Positions 10,901-21,381 are shown, counted from the stretch's first letter. The stretch: 64,000 nt of DNA from Cycas panzhihuaensis (GCA_023213395.1 CM041465.1:49731741-49795740), one strand, 5' to 3'. The notes: generated from the letters alone by a model not told the origin. Program-made: numbers and translations.

Positions 10901-11470
10901 TTATACAGCTCCCCTTTAATTAGCTAATATGGTTCTGCTTTGCGCATGAAATTTTGACGTTCCGTTCGATCCAATCATGGTGGTAATTCTCCTATTGCTA
11001 GGTATTCCGTCATACCATTCCGTTGGTACTACTCCTACACTAAACAATGTTGCATCTGGAAAATTATCTGGTATTCCTGTAGCTTTTTCTCCATTTGCGA
11101 TTCTTGATAACTGGTCAGGTATTATATGGGCTTTTCTAGGTTTCACATTGATTTTAAATGAGAATTCTTGAAATAAGATAAGCCACCTACTAATCTGTCC
11201 CCTTATTATAGTTTTGTTCACTAGATACATGAGTGCTTGGTGGTCTACAAAGAATAAAAATGGATTCGATAACAGGTAATGTCAAAATTTTTGTAATGCA
11301 TACACCATTCTAAGTGTTTCTCTTTCTATTCTGGTGCAATTTTGTTCTGCTTTAGTTAATTTTCAACTTGCAAAGTAGATGGGATGGTCCATTTTATCAT
11401 CGTTTGGTTGTGCTAGTACACATCCGATCGTGTATTGAGAGGCGTCGACGTGTACATGGAAGACTTTTTT
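10901..11470 (-). pseudogene. Gyp1 RNase H
   Basis: This is the Gypsy RNase H of the RT-associated type. The clearest part is MYLVNKTIIRGQISRWLILFQEF and FKINVKPRKAHIIPDQLSRI (10916-11230). The pattern IxxRWxLxLxEFxFxIxxxxGKxHxxADxLSR is typical of this domain. The upstream half (11231-11470) holds TLRMVYALQKF-type sequence with several stops. It lies between RT and integrase as expected. Confidence 0.82.
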
Positions 11471-11484
11471 CTAATCTGGGAATC

Positions 11485-12345
11485 TTATATAGGTGCAGAT
11501 ATTATGGCCTTTTTTAATACTTCAAACGCCTGTTGTTGTTCACGACTCCACTCCCATTCAACATCTTTTTTCAATAATTCTTCTAGGGGTCCTGATATAC
11601 ATGCATACCCCCTAATGAATTTTCTATAATAACCTGTTAATCCCAAAAATCCCTTCAATTGTTTCTTTGTGAACAACACTAGGAAATGTAGGATTGTTGA
11701 TACCTTAGCCAGATCTATTAACAATCTTTCTCAGCTCACAATATGTCTTAACAAATTCCCAAAGAGTACTAGGAAGGTACATTTTTTCAGATTTATACAC
11801 AACTTGTTTTCGCGGCATGTTTACAACATTTCTCTGAGGTTATCCATATGATCTTTCATGAATCCATATAACGTCCAATCATCCAAGAAAACTACCACCT
11901 TTTCGCCAATCATCTTACGAAATATGCTAATCACTATTTTTTGAAATGTAGTTGGGGCATTTGTAAGACCGAAGGGCATCATCCTACATGTGTATGTACC
12001 CCATTCTGTTACAAAAGTTGTTTTTGCTTGATCCTCTGGGGCGATCTGGACTTGGTTGTATCCACAGAACCCATCTGTAAAGGAGTACATTTCATTTCTG
12101 CCTACAACCTCCAGAATATCCTTCGTAAAAGGCAATGGAAAGGGATCTTTCTTAATTACCTCATTGAGTTGCTTATAATCCACACAAACATGTATTTTTC
12201 TATTTTTCTTTGGGGCCACCACTACAGGAGTCACCCAATCATTGTAGTCGATTTCATAGATATCCAACTTCCAACATCTTGTCTAGCTCTACATTTACTT
12301 TCTCTTTATATTTTGGATTCATCTAGTATGGTCTCTGCTTCACCA
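11485..12345 (-). pseudogene. Gyp1 reverse transcriptase
   Basis: This is a Gypsy RT on the minus strand: KYKEKVNVELDKMLEVGY (about 12300), WVTPVVVAPKKNRKIHVCVD, YKQLNEVIKKDPFPLPF, FTDGFCGYNQ, RMMPFGLTNAPTTFQ, then the catalytic VVVFLDDWTLYG (near 11880-11900). The thumb and connection follow ([20 protein letters not shown], 11600-11680). The FLDDWTLYG wording is characteristic of chromodomain-less Tat/Athila-like branches rather than the YxDDILIYS of chromoviruses, although placement needs a tree. The frame breaks near 12270 and 11720-11820. Confidence 0.9.
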
Positions 12346-12711
12346 GATTAGCTCCTTTGATTAGGTCAATATGGTGCATTCTAATTTCTGGGGGGAATGC
12401 CCTTAAGGTCTTTGTATGACCATGCGAACACATCACAAAATTCTTCAAATAGTTGTTGGGCTTGCGCTACCATCTAGTCGTCCCAATAATCTCCTATCCG
12501 AATGTTTTTCGGTTCCTCTTTACTCCTGACATTGATTTCGGTTGTTTTTAATTTTGTCATTTCAATATCTTGTTTGTTTCCCAAGTGATGAGCAGAGGTA
12601 TTCTCAAATTTTCTTTCACCATAATTGAGTTTGGTGAATTCCGTGGGATAGTTAGGGTTTTCTTCTTTCTTTGGATTTCTTAAGGTTTTTCCATGTTACA
12701 TCTAGGTTGCA
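12346..12711 (-). other. Gyp1 linker between the capsid-like domain and RT
   Basis: This stretch holds no recognisable domain. The minus strand is coding-like in composition but is broken by several stops. It joins the second capsid-like domain to the RT. Confidence 0.4.
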
Positions 12712-13335
12712 TTATTTCCCCAAGAACCAATCTCTTGCTACATGACCTAGGGTGTGGTAGAAAAGGTTGCTCCATATTTTCCTAGGTAAACTCAGAGATG
12801 TCCATTCCCATTTACACCTTTGAATGTGTATAGTGGGGCATTCTCCTACATAGAATAATGGAATGTTTAATTTTTTAGGATGGTCAAATCGTGTTCTAAA
12901 TGCGGATTGTAGTTCCTTCCAACCTTGGAAGGTGGTTTGGTGGGCTAGGTACCAATGCCATGCGGTCCCTTGCAAGGTTAGTACCAAATCTGATTCCCAT
13001 TGAAGTTTATCCCAATTATCCTCATCTATCCAATACTCTATGCAGTGTATAAGGTGAGTAGTTCCGTATAGTTGATCTCCATAAAAAGGTTTGACATAAT
13101 CTCCAATGTACGTTTCAAGGTTCCTTTCCTCAAGGATCATGATCCTACTACCTAGACCTGAGTCTCTAGGGGTATGTCCTACTGCTTCCTTCTCTATTTC
13201 CTCTGATTTGGTGCCAATAGTTGAAAAGGACCGATTGTTGGGTGGTTGTACCTCTAAAGAAGATGAGGAAGGATTGCTATTTCCTTCCCCAGGTTGTAAT
13301 AAGGATAGGAATGGGTAGTCTACCTTAGGATCCAC
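12712..13335 (-). CDS. Gyp1 second capsid-like domain, between protease and RT
   Basis: This 207-codon open frame begins MDPKVDYPFLSLLQPG with a serine/proline-rich N-terminal third. Then come YIGDYVKPFYGDQLYG (about residues 75-90) and a segment resembling the retrotransposon Gag capsid fold: DLVLTLQGTAWHWYLAHQ, then FQGWKELQSAFRTRF (about residues 117-152). The pattern LxGxAxxWY...FxxWxELxxxFxxRF is the hallmark of that family. The main capsid of the same element lies at about 15206-15700, so this is an additional copy in pol. Gyp2 retains its start (GDYVKPFYGEPLCG near 27675), so it belongs to the family rather than being a chance insertion. Confidence 0.7.
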   Translation of the reverse strand: MDPKVDYPFLSLLQPGEGNSNPSSSSLEVQPPNNRSFSTIGTKSEEIEKEAVGHTPRDSGLGSRIMILEERNLETYIGDYVKPFYGDQLYGTTHLIHCIEYWIDEDNWDKLQWESDLVLTLQGTAWHWYLAHQTTFQGWKELQSAFRTRFDHPKKLNIPLFYVGECPTIHIQRCKWEWTSLSLPRKIWSNLFYHTLGHVARDWFLGK

Positions 13336-13880
13336 ACTAAGGCAGAGAAGGGGTTAGGGTTAGTATTAGGATTAGATAATATAGAATTATAAAGTAGACT
13401 AGATATATTAGAAATAGGGGGGTTTAGGTCTAGGGTTGGGGTTAAGTTGTTATTATTTTTTATACTACTACCTATACTATCGTTAGTCCCCATATAATCA
13501 AAGGATTTTAAATTAATGTCAATATCATCAGTTACACTTTTGGAAAGCAAATTACACCTATAGGAAGAAGAATTAACTTCATGTGCATCTTGTAACTAAT
13601 AATCCACGAATTTTGTCCCATTCTCATCATCAGAAGAGTTGTAGATTTCCCCGAAGTAGGTAGGTTCTATCTCTTTAGAGCTAGTCAACTTGGTTGGCTC
13701 TTCAGTTGTATGATACAGGTTTCCTCCGTCAAAAGACAATGTCGTTTCCTCACTTGCAATAGTTGTGCTAGATGCATCATCTAGTATTATCTCAATAGAA
13801 TTCTTCCCCAACATTGGGAGGATCACTACGCTTCCTCCATTTGATAATGTAAAGGTCACATCTCTCCAACTCTAGAGACA
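13336..13880 (-). pseudogene. Gyp1 protease-downstream acidic linker
   Basis: The minus strand encodes TFTLSNGGSVVILPMLGKNS, then the acidic PTYFGEIYNSSDDENGTKFV (13596-13859). The same words occur in the intact Gyp2 frame (TYFGEIYNSSDDENEMRFVD near 27520). After a stop the region is N- and S-rich and disordered-looking. Confidence 0.75.
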
Positions 13881-14216
13881 TTAGGGTTTATATAGCCATG
13901 GGCGACCCAACAAGGTTGGATAAGGTGTTGCACATTTTTCTGTTTCCACGATTGTAAAATCGATTCGGACTGTGATTCCTGCCACATCTACTTTGATGTT
14001 GGCTAGCTTCCCGACTAGTCTCACCAATAATTCATTTGCTAACTTCAGTGAATAAGTTGTTGCTTGTAACTTGGGGCTTCCCAACTTTCGCCATGTTGTG
14101 GTGGGTAAAAAGTTCATTGTAGCTCTCCCATCCACAATTACCATTGAAAATCTTTCTCCTAGTACTATGATTATAACCATCGAATCCAACTTGAAAGATG
14201 GCATTATCTTTGTCAA
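13881..14216 (-). pseudogene. Gyp1 aspartic protease
   Basis: This is a retropepsin-like domain. The active-site region is MVIVDGRATMNFLPTTTWRK, where the usual D-S/T-G-A is changed to D-G-R-A; the related Gyp2 has DGGA. Downstream are LKLANELLVRLVGKL, VDVAGITVRIDFTIVE and the terminal TPYPTLLGRPWLYK, which matches the family C-terminal flap-and-hydrophobic pattern (LLGRPWL). It would cleave the Gag-Pol polyprotein. The frame carries on from the zinc-knuckle region with a break near 14216-14318. Confidence 0.85.
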
Positions 14217-14317
14217 GCTCTTGGTGACTTCCCACTGCTATAACATCCCTACCTTCATCCAGTCTATCACTTGGTATAAGGGAATCGTTAATTATAACTA
14301 TTTTACTAGATTTTCTA

Positions 14318-15205
14318 TCAACAACAACATTCGTGGGATGTCTTCCATTGGTAGGCCTTTAAATAATTCCTCCATTTGAACCAACTAAGGTTGCACCTTT
14401 TGCTCCTCAGGTATTTTCTCCTTTTATTTGTTTTCCTTACATATACATATTTTGTTTCCAGTTTGCCCATTAGTAACATTGTTTCAGTTTCCTGTTGGGT
14501 TAGTTCTTCCAATACTTGTTTTGTTTGTTTGAATCGATCTATTTCTATTTTCAGGTTTGGGTATTCTTCATTTGTTCTCCCCTTTTGCTTGTTCTGGAGT
14601 TTTACATTCTTACTATTTTCTGGGATGATAGTCATTAAATTAGTTGCTTTTGCCTTCCCTTTACATTCCTCCATTCTATGCTTACTTGGACCGTAATTGT
14701 TGCATACGAACGGTTTATGTTCATATTCTTGTTTGGTTGGGCAATATGATTTCCAATGCTCGAATTGTAGACAAATTAAACACCTCCCCATTGGTTGTTT
14801 TTTCTTCGAAGATTCCTGTGTACTTATTGTTGTATATACATTTTGGGGTGGCTTGCTCCCTCTTTTCCGACCACGACCTCTATAAGCTCTTCCCCTAGGG
14901 TTATACAAACAGTCCCTTGTGTTGTGACTATCTATGTCATATATATGACACGACTTGTTGTTTGGATGCATTACACTATTTTTTGGATTGATTTCACATT
15001 CTTTAGTTGTATGCAAATTTTCTTTACATATATGGCACCAGCTTTCAATTTTAAATTCTCGATCTTTCTTTTTCTTTACTTCTTCTTTCTCTTTCTTATT
15101 TTTCATCTTGAGTCTTATTATTTCTTTCCTTAAAGCTTCAATTTCTGATTCCTCTTCCAAGATACCCCTTTGGCAAAGGAGTTGATTATGTTGGTTTTGT
15201 TTCAT
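14318..15205 (-). pseudogene. Gyp1 Gag nucleocapsid with four CCHC-type motifs
   Basis: The 295-codon minus-strand frame contains a basic coiled segment (KEIIRLKMKNKKEKEEVKK) and four evenly arranged zinc-knuckle motifs: CHICKENLHTTKEC, CHIYDIDSHNTRDC, CLICLQFEHWKSYC and CNNYGPSKHRMEEC. The second and fourth have Tyr in place of the second Cys, so only two are intact. An RGRGRKRG basic patch lies between motifs two and three. Nucleocapsid motifs package the genomic RNA. All four are intact in Gyp2. Confidence 0.88.
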
Positions 15206-16430
15206 TTCTCTTATCTCTTCTTATAGCCTTAGTAATAGGGGATCATGCCCTCCAGCTTGGGCATCCATCTCTGCTTCACAGTCCCACCAATTCCTAAGCA
15301 TTTTTAAATGATTTCAGGGGATACAGATGCATCATAAACCTCAATTTCTCATTTAACCCTCTGACAAAGTAGTTTTTCATGTTATGGCCTGTAATCATCT
15401 CATTGATCATGTTGGCAATAATTATTTTCATGCAATCGATGTAGGCTAGCAATGATTGACCAGGCCTCTGCTTGATTTCTCTAAGGGCAATCTTCACAAC
15501 CTCATTATTTCAAAATTTCTGAAATCTTTCCTCAAATGACTTCTTTATATTCGCCCATGTTTCCGTTTTATTCAACTCTTTGTACCATGCCAATGGTACT
15601 CATCTTAATATGCAAGCAAATCTTGCATTTATTTCATCTTCATCTGTAATTTTCTTTATATCAATCAGATTCTAGAATAGGTACATGTGTTGTGTTGCAT
15701 CCGAGTAGTCGTTGAAGATTAGCTTCCTGAAATCCCTTAAATCGTCCATCCTTGGTGACTGCACCAGTGTCCTTTCCAGTGGCGATCTTTCTCCCTTTGG
15801 CTTGTCCAAAGGTTCTACTCCTTTTTCTTCACCTTTCACTTTAGGTGATGTATTCAGGGTGCTTGGTGCAGCACTATCTTTCCCAAATAGAGGATTCTTG
15901 AATGGTGTTTTTAAATATATTAGTTCTAGTACTCCTAGCACTTGTATTGTCAATGGTGTCACCACTAGATATGATTGTTCGAACCCCGTGTTTAATCAAT
16001 CCTCAAATAGTTGCCTTGCTAATTTATTCTCCCAGTATGCCGAGGGACCTTCCTCTGCCTTCTTCTCATTATCACTTAGGTCATTTGGGGTATTATCCAC
16101 ACTTGTATATTCCTCCTTCCCTAGGGTGTCATTTTGTTCCATATCTCCTCTTGGTTTTTCCTCTTTTTCTGAGCTTAAAAGGTCATACTTGATTGGAACA
16201 GGTGTTAGTACCATTTGCTCGCCATTATTTTCCTCCCCTTGTTCTTGCGATGTCTAGGCTCCACTTACCTCAAATTCTTCAACGGACTGTCCCTTAGCCT
16301 CGTTATTATGTAGACTCAATCTTCTTGCCCTTCTTAATTTTGATTCCTTTGACCATTGTAATGCCCTTTGTCTGCTTGTTTCTTTCCCCTTAGGTGAAGT
16401 ACCCTTTTATGGATCTCCTACCCTCGAAGG
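15206..16430 (-). pseudogene. Gyp1 Gag N-terminal and capsid region
   Basis: The minus strand starts with a basic segment (SRQRALQWSKESKLRRARRL near 16330-16390), continues through an acidic stretch (15996-16214) and FKNPLFGKDS (15885-15920), and reaches the capsid. The capsid landmarks are YKELNKTETWANIKKSFEERF (near 15540-15590), then LREIKQRPGQSLLAYIDCM and MKNYFVRGLNEKLRFMM (15294-15497). The pattern is retrotransposon gag. The collinear region in Gyp2 is 24797-26015. Confidence 0.82.
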
Positions 16431-16567
16431 CCTCTTAGGTGGAATTGGAAAGTCTCCTGGTTGTCGAAATCTTAGTTACAGCCCACCATCATGACGACAG
16501 CCAGGGTCCTTTGTCCTTTGAACATTTTCCCATTATAAAACTCCTAGCCTAGTCCCTCTTTAGTGGA

Positions 16568-16585
16568 TGTAGGCAATGGAACCAA
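16568..16585 (-). other. Primer-binding site of Gyp1
   Basis: Directly inside the 5' LTR the minus strand reads TTGGTTCCATTGCCTAC. Gyp2 has TTGGTTCCGTTGCTCACG at the same place. Both resemble the common plant Gypsy site TTGGCGCCGTTGCC with changes. The tRNA used is not certain. Confidence 0.6.
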
Positions 16586-17454
16586 TGTTGACTTCTTCAC
16601 AATCTCCCTACTAAGATTGTTCACTTGTCAAGGAATCACTAGTAGTCTAGTTTCGAATATAGTCAACATGCTTCATACACCCAAGCTTATCACATATTCT
16701 CCCATAATTCAAGACAATATCACCATGGATTCCACACAACAGTATGTTAAATAACAAATATCCATCATACAATCATTATGGCATGCATAAAACACAATAT
16801 TCCACGTAACTCTTTACTTTATTAAGCAATATGTCTTATACATTCAATTCTGGAACGTATCCTGCATACATTCTAACAGCATATACAAGATTTTACTACG
16901 TGTATCCCAGAAGGGAATGCATCACGGAATGCATCTGCTGATCTCTAGTCCGTACCACTTTCTTGTCCTGCTGGCTGTTGTACCACTATATGGAATGAAT
17001 GCTTGGCTCTCACTATTGGAATTGTCCTTAATGATCTCCTTAAATGTGTCCCTTTGATGCCTTTTTTATGAAGGGTTATGGCTCCCTATCATAACTGTAC
17101 CTTTTCATTCTCAATGTAACCTTTCGCTTAAACACATGATTAGTCTCCTTTAATGATGCCTTTTCTATCCGTACATCTGTATGTACATTCTTCTGGGCTA
17201 ACGTCATCATACCTAGGCGCTTTTGGGTCAGATCTACTTGTGCGTACCTTGATGTCTGCTAGTGTACCGAAATGGTATGCACCCTGTGTTGCGTATCTAT
17301 TATGGTATGCACCTATCATACGTACCCAAAATGCTCTTTTTCCTGCATTTTTCCATTGTGCATACCTCTGTATGGCCCATACCTACATTCCATTGGTCAA
17401 TACAGGCTTACATTCCTTTTCCACATAACTTATGTGTCAAAATATACCCTAACA
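16586..17454 (-). repeat. 5' LTR of Gyp1
   Basis: This is the full-length partner of 7049-7916, starting TGTTGACTTCTTCAC and ending ACCCTAACA on the plus strand. It has many scattered transitions against the 3' LTR, so this insertion is old. The GTAC cluster is partly eroded here, for example GTATG in place of GTACG. Confidence 0.92.
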
Positions 17455-17459
17455 GTAAG

Positions 17460-17930
17460 CTAACTTCGTATACCTTTAGTTTTGCAGTAGTCCAAAAATT
17501 CTTTTGAAATATATTCACCTCCATTGTCAGATCTGATACATTTAATTTACATCCTGACTCTAGTTCTACCTCAGCCTTAAACTCTTTAAATGTATCAAAT
17601 ACTTCTGATTTGTTATGAATGAAATATATCCACACCTTCCTGGTGAAATCATCAATGAAAGTCAAAAAATATTTGGAGCCATTTATGGAAAGTGGTGTTA
17701 GAGGGCCACATAAGTCTATGTGTACTAATTATATTTTTTCTTGAGTACGCCATTCATTTGTTCTAAAAGGAAAACGATGTTGTTTTCCAAATTAACAGTC
17801 TTTGCAAACAAAATATTCTGATAAAATGGAAGGAAGCCCATTAACTATATTGTTTTTTTTCATCATTTCTAATTTATCCATAGGGAGATGCCCATACTTC
17901 AAATGTCACAGTTTATTATCATTAGAATTA
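17460..17930 (-). pseudogene. Cop2 integrase, N-terminal zinc region and core
   Basis: The minus strand has the pre-integrase HHCC region (HLKYGHLPMDKLEMM near 17880-17900, with C..C at about 17800) and then the core [20 protein letters not shown] (17600-17665), which contains the first catalytic Asp. The second Asp region has decayed ([13 protein letters not shown]). The frame reaches the Gyp1 insertion at 17459 and resumes at 7048. Stops are present near 17730 and 17790. Confidence 0.85.
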
Positions 17931-18340
17931 ATAGTAGAGAATGCATTTACATCCAATTTTGAATCAACAAGAATAGACAACAGTTTATAGAGGTCATTGT
18001 ACTTTACCCCTTTAGCAATGATAGCACCGTCATTTTTCATGACTAGTATATAACGCATGCCCTTTTCATCAAATATAGTTCTCAAATTTTTATTGCTTAG
18101 TTGTGCTACTGAGAGGAGGTTCATCTTTAGCCCTAGTACAAGAAGTACATTATCAATTTTCTTTACACAACCTTGTAAGTTCACAACAATGGTTCCTACT
18201 CCTTGGATACTCAAAGTGTACTTATCTCCCAATTTGACTGATTTTTCTGAGGAGTATAGTTTAATGGATTCGAATCAGTCTTCCCTGCTTATCATGTGTT
18301 GTGACGCTCTAGAGTCAATATACCACACGTCCTTGTCTTC
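17906..18340 (-). pseudogene. Cop2 protease
   Basis: This is a Copia retropepsin. The active site reads WYIDSRASQHM (D-S-R-A in place of D-S-G-A) at about 18300-18320. A stop follows shortly, then GDKYTLSIQGVGTIVVNLQG and VLGLKMNLLSVAQLS (18100-18232), the usual core beta strands and the NLLS motif. The changed Gly suggests loss of activity. Confidence 0.85.
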
Positions 18341-18986
18341 AAGACTGGTTGACTGAGCGACAATGAATGTTGTTTCTTCATCTGGTTGCTCTTTATTGTA
18401 ATTTTCGGCTGGTCTATTCCCTCTCTGAATCTTTGCTCTTCGTTGAGGACATTGATATGGGTAGTGTCCCAACTGTTCACAATGGTAACAAACGTCAAAT
18501 TCACAACATTGGATTGAGAAGTGTTTGGGTTTGCCACACTTGAAACATACTTGAGCCTCCCTTGGTAGATACATGCGACCGCGTCCCCTGTTTTCTGACC
18601 ATCTTCTTCGTGATGCAAGTCTGGAATCTAGTTTTCATCCTCTGCCTCTAAATCGACCTCATGCTCTCGAGCCTCCTATGTTTAATCTTGTCACAAAGCC
18701 ATCTTCCAATTCAGTGGTATCTTCATATCTTCTATTTCTTTATTCCTGCCTCAGCAACATGCCTGTTAGTTCATCAAGAGTCATTTCTTCAATTAAGCCA
18801 ATATTGGTTATTGTATTGATGGTCACATCAAAGGCCTTTGGGAGTTTTCCTACTACCATTTCTACTACTTCCCTTTCAGAGATGCCTACCCTAGTGCTTA
18901 AAAGATCATTCCAAATTGTAGTGACTTTATGAATGAAGTCAACTACTATTTTCGTTTCTTTCATAAATAATTTGAATAGCTTCTCT
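18341..18986 (-). pseudogene. Cop2 Gag, C-terminal part with two zinc knuckles
   Basis: This is a Copia Gag of the UBN2 type. The minus-strand frame KLFKLFMKETKIVVDFIHK continues from the N-terminal part beyond the LINE. It then reads LLSTRVGISEREVVEMVVGKL and LDELTGMLLRQE (18740-18970). Two tandem CCHC motifs, CFKCGKPKHFSIQC and CYHCEQLGHYPYQC (18450-18550), are both intact. A frameshift lies near 18650. Confidence 0.88.
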
Positions 18987-19148
18987 CTTTCTTTTTTTTT
19001 TTTTTTTTTGGTATGGTGTAAATAAATGTGGGGATTAAAAGGGGGCCCCAACCCCTATACAAAATCTGCCAAGATGGATACTCATAACGGTCGTGACAAT
19101 CCCACGACCTAGCTTTTGCATAATTCTGACATTTATAAGAAGCTTACT

Positions 19149-20174
19149 CTAGGAACACCCCAAGTCATTACAAACCAGACCCATTATCTCTTCTGGTAAA
19201 TCATTGTTCCAGTTCTCATTCCTTTTGTGCTGGACTCCCCAGTTAGCTAGACTGTCAGCCACCGTGTTCCCTTCTCTGTATGTGTGGATAACCTGGACTT
19301 CTTCGATCCTACGGAGCATCTCCCTGACATCCTCAATCATAACGCGGTGAGTCCAATCTGTCTCCGCTTCCCCCTTTATAAATTTAATCACATTCAGGGA
19401 ATCCCCTTCCACAATCACTTTCGGACCTCCAACTCTGATGATCAGGTCTACCGCTCTATACATGGCTCTTAGCTCTGCCTCATGATTGGTCTGTATACCA
19501 TAGTACTCAGCAAAGGCCCATAGAACCTTTTCTCTCCTGTCCCTCCAGACCCCTCGACCTCTAGCCACTCCGGGATTTCCTTTTGACACGTCGTCGAAAT
19601 TTATCTTTAACCAGTCCTGCGGAGGCGGGTCCCAAGCCCCCTGTCTTACCTCCTTCGGCTTAGCCATAATATCTCTGAAACCCCACCTGGCAAGAATCCT
19701 CCTGTCATCATGTGTGATAACATACTCTTCTTTCACCCAGGAGGTTTCTTTGAGGGACGCCACAATAATTCCAAACAGACTAAGCTCAGACATTCTCTTA
19801 TCCTGAAAAATGCGCCTGTTCCTTTCTTTCCATAAGTTCCACACTAAAGTGGGAAGGGAAGTTATCCACAGTGACCGAAGCGTCCTGCATTTAAAAGGGC
19901 AAACCCAGGCTCCAGCCAGGTCCTTGACCGTCTCAGGGACAGCCCAGGAGACACCAAATGAACTCCAAAGGTTAGCCCACACCTTTCTCGCATAGGAGCA
20001 GTGCAAAAAGATATGATCCAAGGACTCTTCATTCTTGAGGCAAAAAACACACCTGCTTGCCAATTGAAATCCCCTCTTCCTAAGATTATTCAGAGTGAAA
20101 ATCTTGTTCTTGAGACAGAGCCACCAGAAAACAGCTATCTTGGGGATTAGCCCTAGCTTCCACACACTCCCCAA
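19149..20174 (-). CDS. LINE ORF2 C-terminus: zf-RVT domain and RNase H
   Basis: This is a 341-codon open frame. Residues 1-75 form the plant LINE zf-RVT region (IPKIAVFWWLCLKNKIFT, RCVFCLKNEESLDHIFLHC, with the CxxC...HxxxxC pattern). Residues about 185-320 form an RNase H of the RVT_3 type: INFDDVSKGNPG, NHEAELRAM, VIVEGDSLNVI and REGNTVADSLAN. All four expected acidic positions (D, E, D, D) are present, so this domain looks chemically intact. The frame is open to its stop at 19149, in contrast to the surrounding decayed elements, and suggests a fairly recent insertion. The first methionine is internal to the original ORF2. Confidence 0.9.
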   Translation of the reverse strand: MGSVWKLGLIPKIAVFWWLCLKNKIFTLNNLRKRGFQLASRCVFCLKNEESLDHIFLHCSYARKVWANLWSSFGVSWAVPETVKDLAGAWVCPFKCRTLRSLWITSLPTLVWNLWKERNRRIFQDKRMSELSLFGIIVASLKETSWVKEEYVITHDDRRILARWGFRDIMAKPKEVRQGAWDPPPQDWLKINFDDVSKGNPGVARGRGVWRDRREKVLWAFAEYYGIQTNHEAELRAMYRAVDLIIRVGGPKVIVEGDSLNVIKFIKGEAETDWTHRVMIEDVREMLRRIEEVQVIHTYREGNTVADSLANWGVQHKRNENWNNDLPEEIMGLVCNDLGCS

Positions 20175-21046
20175 TAGCTTGTGTTCTGCAATACCTTTTC
20201 CCCGGCGTATGGATAGATACCCCGACCCGATCTAACTGTATATCTCCCCGAGGGGGATCCTGGCCACACCAAGGTATCTTCTCTTGGAAATTTGGGGATA
20301 TAAATGCTCTCCAACTCTTTCCTTAGCTCTGCCACCCCGTCCCCTATATCCTGGGACACTTCTTCAAAATTTTTCCATTTCTTCTCTCCCCCACACATGT
20401 CCCAGTAATCCTTAACCTTTCTACCATACCTACTCTGGCATGAGAGTTACAGGGGAGCAAAAACTGGCCGTCTGTTCAGTTGCTTATTGCCATGCCAGGT
20501 ATCCTCCCAAAAGTCTATCACTGTGCCATCACCCAGGCTCCACTAGGCTCCAAATATTAACATTTTTCTCACAGATACTAAGCTTCTCCATATGGCTAAT
20601 CCTTGAACCCCGGGTGTGTTATCCTTCAGGAATTGCCTTCCCCTGAGGTATTTGTAGACAATGATCTTGCACCAGGCCTTCTCTTCCCTGACGGCAAGGC
20701 TCCAACCAAGTTTGGTGATTAGAGCACTGTTAAAGCTTGTTATATCCTTAACATTCAGGCCCCCCGCACATTTGGGGAGGCACACTTTGTCCCAAGACAC
20801 TAGATGGACTCTCTCCTTGTCCTCTGACCCTGACCACAAAAACCTCTTTTGGATTGATTCAAGGGCACCCTTAACCTTCCCAGGACACCTACATAAGGAC
20901 ATCATATATGTCGGAATACTCTGAAGTGAAGAAACCAAAAGTTGCAATTTCCCTACCTGGCTCAACAGAGCCCCTTTCCAGCCAGCTAGCTTCCTTTGGA
21001 CCCTACTAATTATCGGATTCCAAAGGTCCTTCACCATTCTGCCTAA
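20153..21046 (-). pseudogene. LINE reverse transcriptase, C-terminal part (truncated)
   Basis: The minus strand reads RKLAGWKGALLSQVGKLQLL, TYMMSLCRCPGKV, SIQKRFLWSGSEDKE, VHLVSWDKVCLPKCAGGLNV and ITKLGWSLAVREEKAWCKII (20543-21037), the standard plant LINE region after the RT palm. A frameshift near 20540 and a stop near 20400 separate it from the next segment (EEVSQDIGDGVAELRKEL, 20153-20398). The palm with its catalytic YADD is missing because of 5' truncation. Confidence 0.9.
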
Positions 21047-21060
21047 TGAATAGCTTCTCT

Positions 21061-21381
21061 TTCAAAGTTATAATCCTTGCTCTATTCTTTTGTGCATAAA
21101 GATTTTCAAATGTTTTCCAATTTTAAGAGCAAGAATTTGATTTGTCAGTATATATCAAAAGATGATCTGAGACTGACATTTTCAAGGTTATTACTCCAAG
21201 ATTTTTTCTTTCTTTCTTGCTTCTCTAAGCATCTCCTTCAGTTTCTGACATCTTTTCTTCCTCAATGGTTAACTCCCAAGCATTTTTGGCATGCAAAAGG
21301 GCTTCCATTACAATTCTCCAGACATGATAATTATTTCTAGTGAGTTTATCTACATCATTGAGGGCCAAAATAGAGGATGCC
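21061..21381 (-). pseudogene. Cop2 Gag, N-terminal part
   Basis: On the minus strand the likely start codon is at 21379-21381, giving MASSILALNDVDKLTRNNYH with VWRIVMEALLHAKNAWEL, the usual Copia Gag opening (LxxxNYxxWxxxMxxxL). A stop follows at about 21260. Later the frame reads ENLYAQKNRARIITLKEKLF up to the LINE insertion at 21060. Its remainder is at 18341-18986. Confidence 0.82.

Larger units (their letters stand above)
7049..17454 (-). mobile_element. Gyp1: Gypsy-type LTR retrotransposon with an extra 3' ORF
   Basis: Two LTRs of about 868 bp (7049-7916 and 16586-17454) and the 5-bp duplication GTAAG (7044-7048 and 17455-17459) define the element. On the minus strand the order is gag with four zinc knuckles, protease, a second capsid-like domain, reverse transcriptase, RNase H, integrase, a GTAC-rich spacer and an additional ORF. 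Each domain is broken by stops or frameshifts, but most are still recognisable. It was inserted into the integrase gene of Cop2. It is related to Gyp2 and Gyp3 in this window by LTR, primer site and coding sequence. Confidence 0.92.
18987..21046 (-). mobile_element. 5'-truncated LINE inserted in Cop2 gag
   Basis: This non-LTR retrotransposon is on the minus strand. Its 3' end is an 18-base poly(A) tract, seen as T at 18992-19009. A 14-bp target duplication, TGAATAGCTTCTCT, lies at 18973-18986 and 21047-21060. Removing the insert restores the Cop2 gag frame without a gap (…LKEKLF joined to KLFMKE…). Only the last 2.06 kb of the LINE is present: the RT C-terminal part, a zf-RVT zinc region and RNase H. 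5' truncation and a poly(A) tail are typical of target-primed reverse transcription. Confidence 0.95.

Noticed and set aside
14376-15185. Several plus-strand hydrophobic ORFs that resemble membrane proteins
   Set aside because: They are antisense to the lysine-rich Gyp1 Gag. Runs of Phe and Leu arise from AAG/GAA codons read on the other strand.
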